From positions 9,488,735-9,552,734 of the forward strand of contig NC_086253.1 in the NCBI RefSeq assembly GCF_021018805.1: a stretch of 64,000 bases of DNA, in the 5' to 3' direction. Positions within the stretch are counted from its first letter, which is position 1. Each line of letters begins with the position of its first letter. The position numbers and the translations under genes were made by a program. This DNA comes from Prinia subflava. Its lineage: Eukaryota; Chordata; Aves; Passeriformes; Cisticolidae. Shown in pieces: positions 13,498-24,676 of this stretch. The notes beneath the pieces were generated by a model. That model was not told where the DNA came from, did no database searches, and worked only from the letters and a program-made list of their open reading frames with translations.

Positions 13498-16096
13498 TGT
13501 TCCCAGCCCAGGTTAGCTGTTCCCAGTCCAGGTTAACTGTGTCTCCAGCCCAGGTTAGCTGTTCCCAGTCCAGGTTAGCTGTTCCCAGTCCAGGTTAGCT
13601 GTTCCCAGCCCAGGTTAGCTGTGTTTACAGTCCAGGTTAGCTGTTCCCAGCCCAGGTTAGCTGTTCCCAGTCCAGGTTAGCTGTTCCCAGCCCAGGTTAG
13701 CTGTGTCTCCAGCCCAGGTTAGCTGTTCCCAGCCCAGGTTAGCTGTGTCTCCAGTCCAGGTTAGTGTTCCCAGCCCAGGTTAGCTGTGTCTCCAGTCCAG
13801 GTTAGCTGTTCCCAGTCCAGGTTAGCTATCTCCAGTCCAGGTTAGCTGTTCCCAGTCCAGGTTAGCTGTTCCCAGCCCAGGTTAGCTGTTCCCAGCCCAG
13901 GTTAGCTGTCTCCAGCCCAGGTTAGCTGTCTCCAGCCCAGGTTAGCTGTTCCCAGCCCAGGTTAGCTATCTCCAGTCCAGGTTAGCTGTTCCCAGCCCAG
14001 GTTAGCTGTTCCCAGCCCAGGTTAGCTGTTCCCAGCCCAGGTTAGCTGTTCCCAGTCCAGGTTAACTGTGTTTACAGTCCAGGTTAGCTGTTCCCAGCCC
14101 AGGTTAGCTGTTCCCAGCCCGGGTTAGCTGTTCCCAGTCCGGGTTAGCTGTTCCCAGTCCAGGTTAGCTGTTCCCAGTCCAGGTTAGCTGTTCCCAGCCC
14201 AGGTTAGCTGTTCCCAGCCCAGGTTAGCTGTTCCCAGCCCAGGTTAGCTGTTCCCAGTCCAGGTTAACTGTGTTTACAGTCCAGGTTAGCTGTGTCTCCA
14301 GTCCAGGTTAGCTGTTCCCAGTCCAGGTTAGCTGTGTCTCCAGTCCAGGTTAGCTGTCTCCAGTCCAGGTTAGCTGTGTCTCCAGCCCAGGTTAGCTGTT
14401 CCCAGCCCAGGTTAGCTGTCTCCAGCCCAGGTTAGCTGTGTCTCCAGCCCAGGTTAGCTGTTCCCAGCCCAGGTTAGCTGTTCCCAGTCCGGGTTAGCTG
14501 TTCCCAGTCCGGGTTAGCTGTTTCCAGCCCAGGTTAGCTGTTCCCAGTCCAGGTTAGCTGTCTCCAGCCCAGGTTAGCTGTCTCCAGCCCAGGTTAGCTG
14601 TCTCCAGCCCAGGTTAGCTGTTCCCAGCCCAGGCTAGCTGTGTCTCCAGCCCAGGTTAGCTGTTTCCAGTCCAGGTTAGCTGTTCCCAGTCCAGGTTAGC
14701 TGTTCCCAGCCCAGGTTAGCTGTCTCCAGCCCAGGTTAGCTGTGTCTCCAGTCCAGGTTAGCTGTTCCCAGTCCAGGTTAGCTGTTCCCAGCCCAGGTTA
14801 GCTGTGTCTCCAGCCCAGGTTAGCTGTGTCTCCAGTCCAGGTTAGCTGTTCCCAGCCCAGGTTAGCTGTCTCCAGCCCAGGTTAGCTGTTCCCAGTCCAG
14901 GTTAGCTGTTCCCAGCCCAGGTTAGCTGTTCCCAGCCCAGGTTAGCTGTTCCCAGCCCAGGTTAGCTGTTCCCAGTCCAGGTTAGCGGTTCCCAGTCCAG
15001 GTTAGCTGTTCCCAGCCCAGGTTAGCTGTTCCCAGCCCAGGTTAGCTGTTCCCAGCCCAGGTTAGCTGTTCCCAGCCCAGGTTAGCTGTTCCCAGTCCAG
15101 GTTAACTGTGTTTACAGTCCAGGTTAGCTGTTCCCAGCCCAGGTTAGCTGTCTCCAGTCCAGGTTAGCTGTTCCCAGTCCAGTTTAACTGTGTTTACAGT
15201 CCAGGTTAGCTGTTCCCAGCCCAGGTTAGCTGTCTCCAGTCCAGGTTAGCTGTCTCCAGCCCAGGTTAGCTGTTCCCAGCCCAGGTTAGCTGTGTCTCCA
15301 GCCCAGGTTAGCTGTCTCCAGTCCAGGTTAGCTGTGTCTCCAGTCCAGGTTAGCTGTTCCCAGCCCAGGTTAGCTGTTCCCAGCCCAGGTTAGCTGTCTC
15401 CAGCCCAGGTTAGCTGTGTCTCCAGCCCAGGTTAGCTGTTCCCAGCCCAGGTTAGCTGTTCCCAGTCCGGGTTAGCTGTTCCCAGTCCGGGTTAGCTGTT
15501 CCCAGCCCAGGTTAGCTGTTCCCAGCCCAGGTTAGCTGTTCCCAGTCCAGGTTAGCTGTTCCCAGCCCAGGTTAGCTGTTCCCAGCCCAGGTTAGCTGTT
15601 TCCAGTCCAGGTTAGCTGTTCCCAGTCCAGGTTAGCTGTTCCCAGCCCAGGTTAGCTGTCTCCAGCCCAGGTTAGCTGTTCCCAGCCCAGGTTAGCTGTT
15701 CCCAGTCCGGGTTAGCTGTTCCCAGTCCGGGTTAGCTGTTCCCAGCCCAGGTTAGCTGTTCCCAGTCCAGGTTAGCTGTTCCCAGCCCAGGTTAGCTGTT
15801 CCCAGCCCAGGTTAGCTGTTTCCAGTCCAGGTTAGCTGTTCCCAGTCCAGGTTAGCTGTTCCCAGCCCAGGTTAGCTGTCTCCAGTCCAGGTTAGCTGTT
15901 CCCAGCCCAGGTTAGCTGTTCCCAGCCCAGGTTAGCTGTGTTTCCAGCCCAGGTTAGCTGTTCCCAGCCCAGGTTAGCTGTTCCCAGCCCAGGTTAGCTG
16001 TGTTTCCAGCCCAGGTTAGCGGTGTTTCCAGCCCAGGTTAGCTGTTCCCAGCCCAGGTTAGCTGTCTCCAGTCCAGGTTAGCTGTGTCTCCAGCCC
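13498..16096. repeat. 2.6 kb minisatellite, 20/22-bp units
   Basis: A head-to-tail array of a 20-bp unit of the form GTTCCCAGCCCAGGTTAGCT. Common variants are a C/T change (CAGCCC or CAGTCC), GTCTCC for GTTCCC, and 22-bp forms starting GTGTCTCC or GTGTTTACAG. I estimate about 125-130 units. Units with CCGGG in place of CCAGG mostly occur as adjacent pairs (near 14,120/14,140, 14,489/14,509, 15,468/15,488 and 15,708/15,728), which indicates that blocks of several units were duplicated. About 100 bp from 15,421 recurs exactly at 15,661. Units share strand and phase throughout, so this is a VNTR-type tandem array and not a CRISPR or a dispersed repeat. It is probably highly length-polymorphic. 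Confidence 0.97.
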
Positions 16097-17560
16097 TTGG
16101 TGCTGTTCTCCCTGACTGGAAGCCTTCACTGGGTGAACCCAGGGCACCAGGGCCAGCACAGGAGCAGTGAGAACCAGCAGCAGCCCTGGTTTGGCATGCA
16201 GCTCGTGTCAGGTGAGGTGTGAGGGCTGTTCTGCAAATTTTAGGCCCTTGTGTCCCATGGAACAAACTGCTCCTTCAAAGCTACGAAGCCTTTGGAAAAC
16301 GCTGCTTCCACACCTCAGCAGTGACCAGTGCAGGTTAAATGTGCCAAGGACCTGCTTTGCATTTAGGTTGTCCTGTGCTGACTGCAGCACTCGAGGCGGA
16401 GGATGGGATGACACAGATGAGACACTTAACATGGGTTTCATTTTCTGTGACACCCAGCTGGAGGAGCACCCCACTGAAGGCAAGTCAGGAGAGGAGAGGA
16501 AGATCTGAGAATCAGGCACAGAATATTTTTGGAGTTGGGTATTATCTGGAGGAGAACTGTCCCAGGGTGATGGACAATTGGAGCCCAAAACCAGTGCAGA
16601 TGGGGTGTGAGGAGAGGAGAGTTCTGTAGGGGGGACATAAAGAAACAGAAACCATGAATTGAACAAAGAAAAAATGGAGTGGCATGGCAGGGCAGAGCTG
16701 GTGCAGGGACTAGGGAGGCACAAGAGCAGAAGCCCTCAGGGTTAGAAGGGAGTAAAGGCCCTGGTGAATGGAAGATTCTCACCTGGAGTTAAATCTGAGA
16801 AATGAACAAAAGACACCTGTATTTTGCTGCTGGTTAATGGAGTGAGGCAGTGAGAAGGCAAAGTCTCCCATGATGGTGAGCTGCTGGAAGCCCTGCAGTG
16901 CCTGGCTCCTGTCCTTGCACACTTGTGGCAGGCTCTTTCCTCACCTGGTGAGGCAAAGGAGTCACTGGAGCAGAGGCTGGACACCTCTGCCCCATTTTTG
17001 TGTCTGGTACCAGAGGGGTGAGCAGCAGCCAGGACTGGGCCCCTGCACACAGGGAGAAGGGTTAAAACTTCTCCCCTGCTGGAGAACCACAGGACACCAT
17101 GGAGTGCTATGCCAAGAACTGAAAATAAAACAAGCTCATGCCTGGTATTTTAAAAGTTTAGGGATCTGCACAACAAGAAAGGCCTCCCCAGAATCTGCCT
17201 GGGAACAGAGTGCTGTGATAGCTGCACCAGCCAAAAATGAGGAGTTGTCACAATCAAATGCATATTCCTTCAGAATTTGCAACTCCTTCTTCAAGGCACT
17301 AATGGACTGGGCTTTTGGGGCAGACCAGGGGTTTTTGGGGCACAAAATGTCCAAGTATCTAATTTCTCCCATGGTTTCACTTGTGGCAAGATCTTAGGAA
17401 GAGGTGGAGGAGTGAAGGAGGGGATGCAGGAGTGGGAAAGATGGTATCACACTGAAATGCTTCCACTCCCAAGAGAAATCAAATCTGTGCTCCTCAGTTG
17501 TCACTGCCTTACCTGGGAATTCAGATTCCTTCAGTGAGCTTTTGAAACCAGGGACTGGTT
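16097..17560. other. GC-richer unique segment after the minisatellite
   Basis: The segment begins exactly where the tandem array decays and is richer in G and C than the window average. It carries open frames of 171 codons (minus, 16,208-16,723), 175 codons (plus, 16,870-17,397) and several of 75-115 codons on both strands. None has a recognisable domain, the minus-strand products are rich in Ser/Pro/Cys as expected from GC-rich antisense reading, and overlapping frames contradict each other. I regard it as non-coding. A lncRNA exon or an old degenerate element remains possible. Confidence 0.45.
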
Positions 17561-20500
17561 GAAACCAAGAGACTGTAACATTTCTAGAGCAGTTGGATTT
17601 GGCCCATTAGTCACTACCATAGCAATCAAAATAAGAAGTCAGAAATCATCAGAATATTGTCATGAGGACAAAGGTCTAAAGAAGTAGAAAATGACCCTGT
17701 TTTGCAGATTTAGCAATTCAGGGTTTGGGGTATGAAGAATATCTGACATCTGTGAACTCTCATGACAAATTTGAACCTATGTCAGGGATATTTTGATCAA
17801 AATGTTGTCTGCAGAAGACAAAGCTCACACTAATGATATTTATAGTTAGTACTGTGCATGAAACAAAGGAACAAAACAAAAGGCTTCACAGTTCTCCGAG
17901 CAAGGAAGGTAGAAGCAGATATTTGATTATTTCACACATATTTAAGCTGGAATATGTCCCTGCAGTATCTCCATAGGAACAGAGATAAAATAATGATAGA
18001 AAAATGTCCAAGAAAGTGGGCACATAATCAGTTATGAAGAACATATAAGTCAAATATGAGATGTGAGGTGTCATGGATAATGGAGCACTGTGCCCCTATC
18101 TGAGAACTTTGTATTTTATGATTGAAAAGAATTTCTCTTAAATGGCAAAAAAACCCCCAGCCCAAACCTAGTATTTTTCCTATTTTGTATTTCATCACAA
18201 AATGGCATTTTTAGGTCATCCAATGGAGCTAGTAGGAAATATATGAGTATGCAGTTTGAGAAGAATTTAAGAAAATATGGAATGGCAAAGCCTTCCAAGA
18301 ATATTGAGAAGTAATATTGCTTATTGCTTTGCAGTAGATCTAAAAGCAGCTATTCAGCTCTCCTCCTCAGCACAGCCCTGCACTAAAGCAATTACATCAC
18401 CAAGAGAGCTTTTGAATCAAAAGTGAAAGCTTTACTGAAGGCAACAGCAAAGAAAGTGGAAACTTCACTGGTGATTTTGTATCCTGTTTTATTTTTTTTT
18501 CCAAAAAGTTTTTGAAAGTAGTTAATATACCATGGCAGTATTTTGAATCACCCATCTGGATGGATTTTGCTGTGTGGGTTTTCTCAGAACTAGTCATTTA
18601 ACTCTCTGCCACAGCAATGCTGTGCATATGTCTCCTTGACAAGAAATTTCCATTACTGTTTTTAGAGAATAGCCAGGAATGACCCCAAAATCTCACTTCT
18701 ATGTGATAATACTGTTTGTATATCTCCTATTAAACACAGAGAGATAGAGTTCTTGTTCTTTCATGTGGATTAATTTTCATTTATCAACCCTAAATATCAT
18801 CTGATGTTCACCTAATCATTCAGCACTGTGAATTTTCTGCCTCTCTGCAGGAATTCAGCTTCAGAATTAGCTATCCTGAATAACTTCAAAAATTCTGCAA
18901 AATTGGTTCCCCACTGTTTGCCATTTTTTCTTCTCATTTGTGAATATTCTGATAATGACAGGTCCTACTACATAGCTTTTGAGCCTCTCAATAATATAAA
19001 ATGTTCATTTACTAGCATATGTTGTTACAATAGTACAGAGTGCAAAATTATTTAGGTTAATGGAAGGAAAACATCTTTAGTAATTTTTAGTGAAAGCCCT
19101 TGTCTATTTTATTAGGCCTATTTTATTAATCCCACATATATGGGAATGACAGGTCCACCTATCCATAAACTGCCATCTTCACAGAGCACTTACAGTGTCT
19201 CATGCCATTCCCATGACTCATCCCAAATCTATAATTTCATCCCTATTTATTAATTCCGTTTCTCATTACAGTTCCTTGCCAATCTGGCTGGTGCTAAGGT
19301 CAAAAGAACTGCTTGGTCTTTCCCAAGATGACCTGACTTAACCTTTAAGATACTTATGGTATCATATTAACCCTTTATTTTATTTCCCAGATTCTGGGTC
19401 AAGCAGCAAGTAGGTTATTTGTCTAATAGTTTGTCAAGTCTATGATTCTACAGAGTTCCCACATCTGAATTTCTTATTAAAACCAGAATCTTTGCATTTA
19501 GTTTCTTGATTTCTGAAATGCTTGCTGTTGATAATTCTGGCTGCCACAATTTTCTGTGATCCTGACCTCTGCTCCTCCACAACAGTGATAAATTCTCCAT
19601 CTTCCTTTGCAATAAGTGAGGATCAAAGGTTTTCATCTTCATTGTCTATTTGTCCTACTCTCTCTGGCAAACTCTCCTCTTTCTGATATGTTTGAAGAAG
19701 TTTTGATTATTGGCATTTATGTCTTCACCAAGTTGCTCCTGTCTTTTTCTTTTTTTCTGGCTGCTTTGCTGTTTATTGATATTTTATTTGCTATATCTTT
19801 TTTTCAAGTGGATACCACTGCCACTTTCACAGGTGTGGGATTTTTTCAATTTACTCTTCTGTTCAAATATACCAGCTTTAAGGTGTAGGAATGGTCCTTT
19901 TAGGCCTTAAGTTTCTAGTATAATATATTTTAATAGCATTTTACCTCATTGTCTGCTCATGTTAAATGTCTCCTTAAAAAGCTTACTCAGTTTGGAGTAG
20001 TTTTTTTCCTTTCCAACATTTCATTCTTGTGTGAGGGGTCTTGTCCATTGTTTCCCGCTCAGTACCACTGTTAAATCCATGTATCTTCTGGTCACTGACA
20101 TTGGGAGGTTTTCTATCTGTACATCCTCAGCCTCCAGTCCTGGGACCTGCTCAGAGCTAATAGTTGCCTGTCCTGCTGTGGGTCTGTGGACTGTTTGCCA
20201 TAAAAGCAGGCATTAATGGGGTGACTGCATCCTGAAATTAAATTTAGCCAGGGTATATGAGATAAGTGATATCTCCCAATGCTGTTCTCTGTTTTCTGCC
20301 CTGATTTGCCTCCTTCCAAAATGATTTTCAGCACAACTCTCAGAACTCACTCCCACTGACAAGCCTGCAGGAGGAAGACAAACTGTTTAGAGACATTCAT
20401 CTTGCTGAGTTCTCCACCAATCTTCTCCACAAAGGGAGAAAAACTGCAGAGTGGAAGGCAGATGATACAAACATGCAGAGCCTTTTTACTCCTTTCCTGC

Positions 20501-20761
20501 CCACCAGAAAACACCTCCCCTCCTGTGCTTCCAAGTGCACATCACTCCTTCTACACTTACCTGATGCTCATGAACAGCCACAAAAACCCTCCCAGGAAAA
20601 GATACCCAGCTCCAATAGTTTAAACCAATTCAGGACTGAAGAAGTTCATCTTAATTAAGGAACATATCATTAACTGGCACCTCAGGATGAATCCTTGTCA
20701 CACCCTATAACCCACTGATCCCCATCCAGGTGAGAAAGCCCACAAGGTTACAGAGATCTGT
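17561..20761. other. Non-coding DNA, no gene seen
   Basis: AT-rich unique-looking sequence without recognisable exon or transposon. Near 19,437-19,453 a string close to TCTATGATTCTAC resembles the 3' terminus of CR1 LINEs in plus orientation, but the sequence upstream does not look like CR1, so no element is called. A direct repeat of CTATTTTATTA occurs near 19,105-19,125. Confidence 0.55.
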
Positions 20762-20831
20762 GTGAGGTGAGGTGAGGTGAGGTGAGGTGAGGTGAGGTGA
20801 GGTGAGCTCAGCTCAGCTCAGCTCAGCTCAG
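20762..20831. repeat. (GTGAG)9 followed by (CTCAG)5
   Basis: Nine perfect GTGAG pentamers (20,762-20,806) run in phase straight into five perfect CTCAG pentamers (20,807-20,831). The two units differ by G-to-C changes at two positions, so the second array could have grown from a mutated unit of the first. It is flanked by unique sequence. Confidence 0.95.
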
Positions 20832-21681
20832 GTCCTCACTGCTGCACTCTGCAGTTCCCTGTCCAGCTGAATGCAACCCAAGGCATCTCACAGGGTGGCT
20901 GCTCCATCCCACTGAACAAAGGTAGAGAGGAAATCAGAGCAGCTTTAGACTTCTGCTATTTCCACTCAAATATCTCTGGAGTTATTAAAAATGTTCATGC
21001 TTCTTTTAGACTTCTTTTTAGTCTTTTCCTTCATTTCCAAAGTTTTGCAATTTCCTATTCACTCTTTGATCTGGAAATGTTCCTCTTTAGCTTGGTGGGT
21101 TTGGGGTCAGTGCCTCTCAGCCAGTTTTATGTATTTGACACATGCATGGACTGTTCACACCCTGCTCTTACCCCACAAACCATGGTTAAACACTTGCCAA
21201 GGGTATGCCATGTAGACACACCCAAAACATGCAAGTCAAGGATCTCTGGCTCTAAGTCCACACAGGAAAAGAGACAGTGAGCCATTACTCCACTTATTTT
21301 CTTGGGAACAGAGGTGAATTGGTCCAGGTGAGCATAGGAAATGTGCCTGGTCTTGTTTTACATCTCTCTGGATATTCTGATATGTCTCAAGTAGTAAGGT
21401 TGTTTCTTTAGTGTCCTGCAGGAACCCAGGGCTCTTCCCCTGATGCTGAATAAGACTCTCCTGCAGACAAGTTGTATTTGGTGCCTGGAAATGAAGACCA
21501 TTAATCATAAACATAAAGTGTTAATTTTTTAGATTCTCTTTCATTTATTTTAACCATAATGTAGAAATCAAAGATGACAGGTGGCTGAGAAAGTCATAAG
21601 GATTTTGTGACATGAAAACAATGAAATCAGTTTTTCATTGTAAACTTTGTGTTGGCCCATGGAGGAAACTATGAAATTGCT

Positions 21682-21706
21682 AAAAAAAAAAAGAAAAAAA
21701 AAAAAA
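21682..21706. repeat. A-rich tract (A11 G A13)
   Basis: A near-homopolymer of A interrupted by one G. No retroposon body is visible on either side, so a poly-A tail cannot be argued. Confidence 0.85.
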
Positions 21707-24655
21707 GTCAGTAGGCTGAAAATGATCTTAAAGTACTTTAGCTGATCCACACCAAATCTGGCACAGGGTAGCTGGTTCCAAAACCTCCTCACATTTCTGT
21801 GAGCACTGACACAGAGAAAAACCTCTAAATTTTCCTTTAGAGACTCCTAACTTCCTTAAGAGTCCAGAAGAAAAAGGAAAAGACTGAAAAGAATTGACTG
21901 CAAGAGGATGGCAGAAACAGTTAACACTGAAAAAACCACAAAGTTTTAAGCAAAACCAAGACACTTTAGTGTCAGCTTGTCAGACTAATTGTATTAGTAA
22001 ACAAGGTAAATTGTAGAAACAGGAAATAAACATTTTTTTTAAATCCAATTTTCTCTTCACTACTATAAAATAATCAGATTGGTGAAATGGAATGGGGACA
22101 TTTATTGCCTTTCTTTGTAAGATGTCGTGTGAAATTCTCTGTCCTGCCAATTAGTATTGATCTACTTCACTTGATATTTCCATTCTAACAATGAAGTAAT
22201 AAAAATTGAAATATAATTTGCTGAAATAATTTTTTCATTAGACTGCTCCAGACCTAGTCAATACATTAAGAGAGTTGGCAGTTCATCATTTGTAATGATA
22301 TCTAATGGTGTTGCCACATGGCTTTAGGTTTTAACTTAATATCTCTATAAAAATAAGCTAGTCTGCAAAATAAAACATATTTTGGAGAAGATTTTGGTGT
22401 TCAAGTTGCTGCAAAGTTAAGTGACATATGGATAGAGGTAAATGCTGGATGATAAATTGCTTTAAAACAAAGATGATATTTGCTCTGGCTTTGAATTGTT
22501 GCTTTTTTTGAAGCAGAAGTGAGATGCATCTGCTTTCAGAGACAGGCTAAGTCACATTTATATCAAATCCAAGAAAACAGAGTAGGCAAGCTAGCATAAT
22601 AACATTCTATTTTTTTTTTTTGACCTGTGCTTCTTCAGAAAATGTTTTCTGTGGCTGTAATTCCACAATATTTCAGAAAGTTATCTCATCAAATCCTTGG
22701 TTTGATTTTTCAAGCAAAAGATCAGCATTGGGCCTATGAACAGATACAAATAGCCTTCCATTATGCAATTTGTTGTTTTCTGTTTTCAGGGATTTAATTT
22801 ATATCTCCTCATTGCTTTAACTTGTTTGTTTTTAATTCTGTCTTTTGTTTTACAGCCAGCTTGTGAGCTCCTCAGGGACAGAAATCCCTCTTTGCTGTGA
22901 ATCTGGGCAGTGCCTCACTGGAAGGGTCAAGGTCCAGGTCTGGAAGCACGAATTTAACAGTGCAAAGCCACCAGACCTTCCAGCACCCCTCCCCGCAGAT
23001 TTCCTCAAGCACTTCAGGTTTAATTAGCACAGTTTGAGTTAACTCAGGCAGGGCTGATCAGCTTTGCTCTGTGAGGAGGGCTCTGCCTCTTGGATGGCCA
23101 ACAAAGCTCCCACTGCAGCCATGTCCTGACAGTGGATCCTGCTGGGATCCGATTCACAGGAGCAAAGAGTGGTGGTACCTGGTTTTGAATATTGTGAATT
23201 GTTTCCTGGCTGCTACTGACCTTATCACCTTAATCTAAAGTGACTGCAGACGAATTCTAAACAGGTTTAATATATGTAGACATAGGTCTATACATAGGTC
23301 TATGCAGACACCCAGGACTGTAGGTCCTCACACTCAGCTGAGTCAATGTCACACTTAATCTCTGCCTGCAAATGCAGATGAGTCCCTTTCCTTAGTTTTG
23401 CACCTGCAAGATTAATGAGACTCCAGTTGTTTTGTTCCACTATCCCAAATTAATGAGGAAAGACCCACTATAAGAAGGATCTTACGGGTCCTTCTCTGGG
23501 TCTGTGGAGGGACCTGCTGGGGTGGCTCTGGAGGATCTGGATCACCTCTGCTGTGAGACAGGCTGAGACATTTGGAGAGGCAATAAAAGGATCTCAGCCT
23601 TTTCCCCATCCCTGGTGACAATGTTCCCTCCTGTGCCAAATAAAGGATGGAGATTTTCCTTAGCCCTCCTTCTGCTGTTAATGTATTTATAAAAACATTC
23701 TCTATTACCTTTTACAGCAGTGGTCTTGCAGGATTTGCGTGTTTTACAATGCTAGCTAACACAAATGCATAAATTAGTACATTTTAAAAGTAAATCAAGA
23801 GACAGGTGGTCTTGAACATGAAAACATATAGCTGTAGATTTGAAATGTGCTGGTCAAGGTTCCCCAAAAAGATCAAAACCAATACAAAAGCAGCCTCAGT
23901 AATTACTTTGGCACTAAGATACAAATGGATATCTAAAAACTTCTAAGCAAAATGAAGAAGCTTATAATTCTTTCTGAATGTAATAAAGGACAATTAATAG
24001 ATCACACCAAGCCACTAACAATCTCACATAAGCATGAGAAAATTTGAAAATAAAAAACATTAGTAGAGCCTTCGGAGTAAGAAACACCAAGTATACAGGA
24101 AAAAACCTCTAAATATATGCTTCCACAGAAATCTGTGAAAATTAAAATAGAAATTTAGATCTATGGGAGGGTTAGTAACATAAAGCTTAATGTTTTGCAT
24201 TTTATTCTGTATTTTCCTCTCAATAACAGAATTCCATCCTCTTCTTCTAATATTACTCCTGTGTTCACTAAGTTATTTTCCTGACTGAGAAGTGGACATT
24301 CTGATCAGTTCTGTGCAGATTTATTGAATTTTCCCTCTAAAGTAAAACTATCACTTTTAGAATTCAGTGCTAATAAAGAAATTAAATTAACTGCTGTTAG
24401 GTGAATCCAAGCAGCATGAGGCTCAAGAACAGCCTTCCAGATCAATTGTTTTCTCTTTTGGGTATTCAATTGTCCTCACAACATCGAAGCACAGAATCCA
24501 AAGCACTGCCAAAAGTCACAGGATTTATCTTCAATTTATTATCACTTCAACTTTCCTTTGACTCTTGAAATAGTTTTTGGGAGAGTTTCAACAGGTAAAC
24601 ACACAACCCCAATGGCACTAAATAGCTGAGGTCTTAAGTGGTCCTAATAGCAATC

Positions 24656-24676
24656 AAAAAAAAAAAAAAAAAAAAA
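24656..24676. repeat. Poly-A tract, 21 bases
   Basis: Uninterrupted run of A. No retroposed gene or LINE body is recognisable upstream on the plus strand. Confidence 0.9.

Noticed and set aside
13498..16096. Tandem array considered as a CRISPR
   Set aside because: Units are contiguous 20/22-mers with no unique spacers, and the context is vertebrate.
13498..16096. GGGTTAG words in the array considered as telomeric repeat
   Set aside because: They occur only inside CCGGGTTAGC variant units. There is no TTAGGG array.
19431..19456. TCTATGATTCTAC resembling the CR1 3' end
   Set aside because: The upstream sequence does not resemble CR1, and the word is short and AT-rich enough to arise by chance.
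23260..23310. Repeated TAGACATAGGTCTA-type words
   Set aside because: A two-copy local tandem of about 12 bp, too small to interpret.
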